Shown piece after piece: positions 23,166 through 25,376 of a DNA stretch of 25,376 bases; the first letter of the stretch is position 1; each line of letters begins with the position of its first letter. Under the pieces are notes generated by a model. The model was not told the DNA's origin, made no database searches, and saw nothing but the letters and a program-made list of their open reading frames with translations. The stretch comes from a virus: the IMG/VR virus record IMGVR_UViG_3300037189_000322, positions 1-25,376 of that record. One strand, 5' to 3'. The position numbers were made by a program, and so were the translations under genes.

Positions 23166-23403
23166 ACAGGTCTCCCCGTTTCTCTTCCAGCTTGTCGCCA
23201 ACGAAACGGTTGAGGCTCTTCACAAACTCAATGCACATGGCTCGTTCTGTTTGAACGATCTTGGGCATCGCTTCCATGATGAAGCCTGTAGCAATCTTCT
23301 CCAGATCCTCTGGCGAGAACTCGTGGATCTCGTCAAGGTGAACGGCAATCTTGCTCAGGAATGTTTTGACGACTTCGTCTTTGGTCAGGTATGGATTGTT
23401 CAT
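23164..23403 (-). CDS. Small hypothetical protein, 79 aa
   Basis: Not recognised. The protein is helical and charged (LTKDEVVKTFLSKIAVHLDE, FSPEDLEKIATGFIMEAM, SLNRFVGDKLEEKRGDL) with no membrane span and no known motif. It is the last gene of the minus-strand cluster, six bases after the 118-aa gene, and converges on the terminator of the plus-strand genes. No clear ribosome-binding site is seen, so translation may depend on the gene before it. A small early-function or host-interaction protein is possible. Confidence 0.6.
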   Translation of the reverse strand: MNNPYLTKDEVVKTFLSKIAVHLDEIHEFSPEDLEKIATGFIMEAMPKIVQTERAMCIEFVKSLNRFVGDKLEEKRGDL

Positions 23404-23409
23404 GGTGTT

Positions 23410-23766
23410 TTATGCGATGCGAAGAACTTCAACGCTGTGTTCGCTGATGCTGGTGGTGTAAGAGTCCTTACCCCACTCCTTGGTGAGCAAGCTGCAAACC
23501 CCGCTACGGATGTCCTCAGAGTTGAACTTCCCGGCCGCAATCTCTTGCACGTCACCGATCTCGGCTTGCAGGTTGACTTGCGGCTTGTAAAACTTTGCGA
23601 TCTCGCCGTAGGCGTACCGCAGTGGCGCTCTGGTCCTGTTCTTTGCAACCTTGACCTCAAGTTTTCCAAACTCATCGCCTTCTGGGGTGATAACTTTGAA
23701 GTCGCACCCGAGTGCTTCGATGAATTTTACGGCGCGTTGCAGTTCGCGCATTTGAATTTCTTTCAC
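23410..23766 (-). CDS. Hypothetical early protein, 118 aa
   Basis: Function unknown. It has an N-terminal alpha/beta part (MRELQRAVKFIEALGCDFKV, ITPEGDEFGKLEVKV) and a basic middle (KNRTRAPLRYAYGEIAKFY). The C-terminal half (GDVQEIAAGKFNSEDIRSGV, then CSLLTKEWGKDSYTTSISE) could be a small helical DNA-binding domain, but I cannot name a family. The start is GTG at 23766 with AAGGAG five bases upstream, a strong site. It lies nine bases after the 49-aa gene in the same cluster. Codon structure and spacing support a real gene. A longer plus-strand frame opposite it is judged a shadow. Confidence 0.65.
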   Translation of the reverse strand: MKEIQMRELQRAVKFIEALGCDFKVITPEGDEFGKLEVKVAKNRTRAPLRYAYGEIAKFYKPQVNLQAEIGDVQEIAAGKFNSEDIRSGVCSLLTKEWGKDSYTTSISEHSVEVLRIA

Positions 23767-23775
23767 GATAACTCC

Positions 23776-23925
23776 TTATTGAAACCACAGCCAAGCGCCG
23801 TGGAGAATGCCAAGTGGAAAAAAGATTGCGCCTGCCAGAAGAAAGCCCCACAGGCCGTCACTGAAGCAGGTGAAGACGTGATTCAGCCATGCAGCAAAGC
23901 ATGTGAGTCCGATGATCCAGCCCAT
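23776..23925 (-). CDS. Two-span membrane peptide, 49 aa
   Basis: A short gene between the exonuclease and the 118-aa gene. The protein begins MGWIIGLTCFAAWLNHVFTC, has a short polar turn (FSDG) and a second hydrophobic segment (LWGFLLAGAIFFPLGILHGA), ending WLWFQ. It therefore has two membrane spans with a tiny loop and many Trp and Phe residues. The ATG at 23925 has AAGGAA upstream and lies nine bases from the exonuclease stop. Similar small FFP-G-I-H-G membrane peptides occur in early regions of other phages, to my recollection without proven function. Roles such as superinfection exclusion or membrane remodelling are only guesses. Confidence 0.65.
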   Translation of the reverse strand: MGWIIGLTCFAAWLNHVFTCFSDGLWGFLLAGAIFFPLGILHGAWLWFQ

Positions 23926-23934
23926 GGGAATTCC

Positions 23935-24717
23935 TTACAGGTTGGTTTTGGCGTAGTAAAAAGTCTTGAGTGCGTCGAACATGGACCAGCCACGCCACAG
24001 TTCTTCTTGGGTCCACTCTTTGACCACGACCAGCCCCGGCTCAGTGACCGAGACAAAGACGTTTGCGCACCGTGCTTGGGGTTTGACCAAGCCCGTCCTG
24101 TAAGCCGCCAGTTGCATGACGTTCTCGTCAAAGCCTGCGACCTTTTCCAGTGTTTCCGAGGTGAACTCTTTCGTCTTGAAGTCGATCACCACGCCGTCAC
24201 CCTCCAAGCTGTGCAGGTCAATTTTTCCTGCAAAGCCGTAGGGTGAGGAGGTGTGAGCGAATGACTTCTCAACAGCCCACATGAGGTTTCCGAACGTGTC
24301 GTTGACAGCCTTGTAAACAGGCTCAAGGTAGGGCAGGTCGTTGGCGTTGATCTGTCCGTCAAAGAACTGCTCGATGGCTGTGTGGACTTGCGTACCCCGT
24401 TCTGCCGCCTTGCGTGCTTGGTCCTTGGAGTCGGCTTGGATTCGTTTGATGAACGATTCCTCGCTCTCTCCGTCCGCCCGGGGAAGGGTCAGAGCAGCCA
24501 GCATCATCTGATTGATCTTCCAAGCCTCCAAACCGGGGCTTGCAGCGGCTTTCATGATGGTGGTGACCGAGGGTAGAAGCCCCATCTTTTTGGCGTCCCT
24601 GAGGGTCGTAGAGCGCTGCTCTCCGTTCTTTGCGGTGACGGTGTAGGCTGGCGTGCCGTCTTTGGCGTACCAGTGGTTCGATTCTGATGGTCTTGCTGCG
24701 ATCATTTTCTTTTCCAT
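23935..24717 (-). CDS. PD-(D/E)XK exonuclease (RecB/Cas4-like), 260 aa
   Basis: Predicted DNA exonuclease for phage replication or recombination. The PD-(D/E)XK signature is clear: RGTQVHTAIEQFFDG (about 108-121) gives the helix with the family histidine (H112), GFAGKIDLHS carries D167, GVVIDFKTKEF carries D179 and K181, and MQLAAYRTGL (201-210) is the conserved QxxxY-type motif. The N-terminal part (GLLPSVTTIMKAAASPGLEA) resembles the start of related phage nucleases. I chose ATG at 24717; the frame continues 32 codons upstream but that stretch overlaps the neighbouring gene and has no conserved features, and ATG at 24705 is a further option. It overlaps the 107-aa gene by 16 bases. With the SSB-like gene upstream it suggests a DNA end-processing module. 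Confidence 0.85.
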   Translation of the reverse strand: MEKKMIAARPSESNHWYAKDGTPAYTVTAKNGEQRSTTLRDAKKMGLLPSVTTIMKAAASPGLEAWKINQMMLAALTLPRADGESEESFIKRIQADSKDQARKAAERGTQVHTAIEQFFDGQINANDLPYLEPVYKAVNDTFGNLMWAVEKSFAHTSSPYGFAGKIDLHSLEGDGVVIDFKTKEFTSETLEKVAGFDENVMQLAAYRTGLVKPQARCANVFVSVTEPGLVVVKEWTQEELWRGWSMFDALKTFYYAKTNL

Positions 24718-25025
24718 AAAACTTTGGGGGACCCGTTGGATGACTTGGCAGCGCCAAATCCAGCGGAGATGACAAAGCCAGCACGCTGGCAACGCTTGGC
24801 TACGTGCCCCCAAGCCCTGCCGTCAGGAGGGCTGGAGAGTCCGCAAGACTCAGCAAACTGCCGAGCCTCTTCCGTGAGGAATGGAGACGATGTAATTTTT
24901 GCAAACGTAGCAAACAAGGCCACCGCCTTATCAGTCCATTCATCAATCTCACGGTCTGCACGAGCAGCCGCTGCTTTCGCTGCGGCGTGCCCCTTCTCAG
25001 ATGCGCTGAAAAGATCTTGTTGCAT
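24702..25025 (-). CDS. Small basic protein, possible winged-helix fold, 107 aa
   Basis: Function unknown. An Ala-rich charged N-terminal helix (EKGHAAAKAAAARADREIDE) leads to FLTEEARQFAESCGLSSP, DGRAWGHVAKRCQRAGFVIS and a basic end (SNGSPKVLWKRK). The pattern of helices followed by G-RAWG-x-V-x3-C-x-RAGFI and a short hairpin suggests a winged helix that may bind nucleic acid. The ATG at 25025 is two bases after the stop of the SSB-like gene, and the end overlaps the exonuclease start. I recall similar small genes in replication clusters of other phages. A DNA-binding helper of the nuclease is plausible, not shown. Confidence 0.65.
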   Translation of the reverse strand: MQQDLFSASEKGHAAAKAAAARADREIDEWTDKAVALFATFAKITSSPFLTEEARQFAESCGLSSPPDGRAWGHVAKRCQRAGFVISAGFGAAKSSNGSPKVLWKRK

Positions 25026-25027
25026 GA

Positions 25028-25376
25028 TCAGAAGGGCAGATCGCTGTCGTCCATGTCATCAAACCCGCTGGATGGCGCTGCGGGGGCTTGAGACGCTACA
25101 CGGTTCTTCAGAGCCTTGAACTCGGGCGATGCCTCGATCTTGGCTTTCAGACCCTTGCTGAAAGTGTCAAACAACGCCCAGTCAGGCTCTGCCAAGCGGA
25201 ACATCTGGAGAGCGTTAACGCCCTCTGGAAGACCAGCTTTCTTGATGATGCCGGGGACAGGTGTGATGCCTGCTACGTTTGCATAAATTTTGTTGTTCTT
25301 GCCCTCAGCGTGGATGACGTTCAACATGCACCACTGACCCAAGATGTTCTTCAGGTCAAAGCGGTTGGCTTCTGCG
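25028..25376 (-). CDS. SSB-like ssDNA-binding protein, 5' end outside window
   Basis: The reading frame enters from the right edge without a start, with visible residues beginning AEANRFDLKNILGQWCMLNV. The region IHAEGKNNKIYANVAGITPV looks like beta strands of an OB-type core, followed by FRLAEPDWALFDTFSKGLKA. The C-terminus is a short linker (ASQAPAAPSSG) and an acidic tail ending DDMDDSDLPF, very like the DDDIPF tail of bacterial SSB proteins and the acidic tail of T7 gp2.5. A TTG at 25342 is an internal codon, not the start. About 115 residues are visible. The role as phage ssDNA-binding protein fits its place before the exonuclease, but the N-terminal part needed for certainty is missing. 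Confidence 0.65.
   Translation of the reverse strand, partial: AEANRFDLKNILGQWCMLNVIHAEGKNNKIYANVAGITPVPGIIKKAGLPEGVNALQMFRLAEPDWALFDTFSKGLKAKIEASPEFKALKNRVASQAPAAPSSGFDDMDDSDLPF

Noticed and set aside
23251-24246. A 331-aa open frame on the plus strand
   Set aside because: It runs antisense across the 79-, 118- and 49-aa genes and into the exonuclease gene, which has clear PD-(D/E)XK motifs. Its translation shows no recognisable domain and no good ribosome-binding site.
24718-24813. N-terminal extension of the exonuclease
   Set aside because: The 32 extra residues are in frame but overlap the 107-aa gene, lack conserved features and contain Cys/Trp-rich text typical of an alternate frame. 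The ATG at 24717 is preferred.

Overview
The window is a 25.4-kb piece of a tailed double-stranded DNA phage genome. Its gene set points to a short-tailed (podovirus-like) phage. It carries an SU10-type adaptor protein, a nozzle-like protein, four large virion or ejection-type proteins (one with a lytic transglycosylase head), repeat-rich tail fibres and a holin/endolysin cassette. Genes are tightly packed, with many TAATG, TGATG or ATGA junctions. Base composition is moderate, and the virion modules resemble those of environmental, especially freshwater, phage genomes. A Gram-negative, perhaps betaproteobacterial, host is plausible but is only inferred. I see no integrase, repressor, tRNA, CRISPR array or insertion sequence.

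Layout, plus strand (1-23118). The window opens with the last codons of an upstream gene. A fibre block follows (53-6276): a 1106-aa fibre, a 314-aa fibre-like protein and a 649-aa protein with repeated DUF7483-like beta modules. Next come a freestanding homing endonuclease gene (6279-6791), a tail-assembly-chaperone-like gene and a 53-aa gene. Then comes a run of small membrane proteins ending in a 3-TM holin and a GH24-type endolysin (7442-9839). The only noticeable plus-strand intergenic gap (9840-9897) holds a sigma70-like promoter overlapped by an inverted repeat. Behind it lie the adaptor, a 412-aa fibre-like virion protein, the 758-aa nozzle-like protein, a small 89-aa protein and four ejection-type proteins of 1687, 326, 500 and 420 aa.

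Layout, minus strand (25376-23164). A convergent early or replication cluster contains an SSB-like protein cut by the window edge, a 107-aa possible winged-helix protein, a PD-(D/E)XK exonuclease, a 49-aa two-TM peptide and two small unknown genes. The two transcription units meet head-to-head at a perfect 8-bp hairpin terminator with a GTGA loop.

How the parts fit together. Plus-strand genes build the particle (fibres for host contact, adaptor and nozzle for the tail, ejection proteins and transglycosylase for genome entry) and break the cell (holin plus endolysin). Minus-strand genes process DNA. The most interesting points are a dnaX-type slippery heptamer that would fuse a small protein to a membrane protein in the lysis cassette, an 18-residue tandem repeat followed by a Thr/Asn/Asp repeat tract in the 1687-aa protein, and a promoter/operator-like site between the lysis and tail genes. 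All functional assignments are from reading the sequence; no database search was run.
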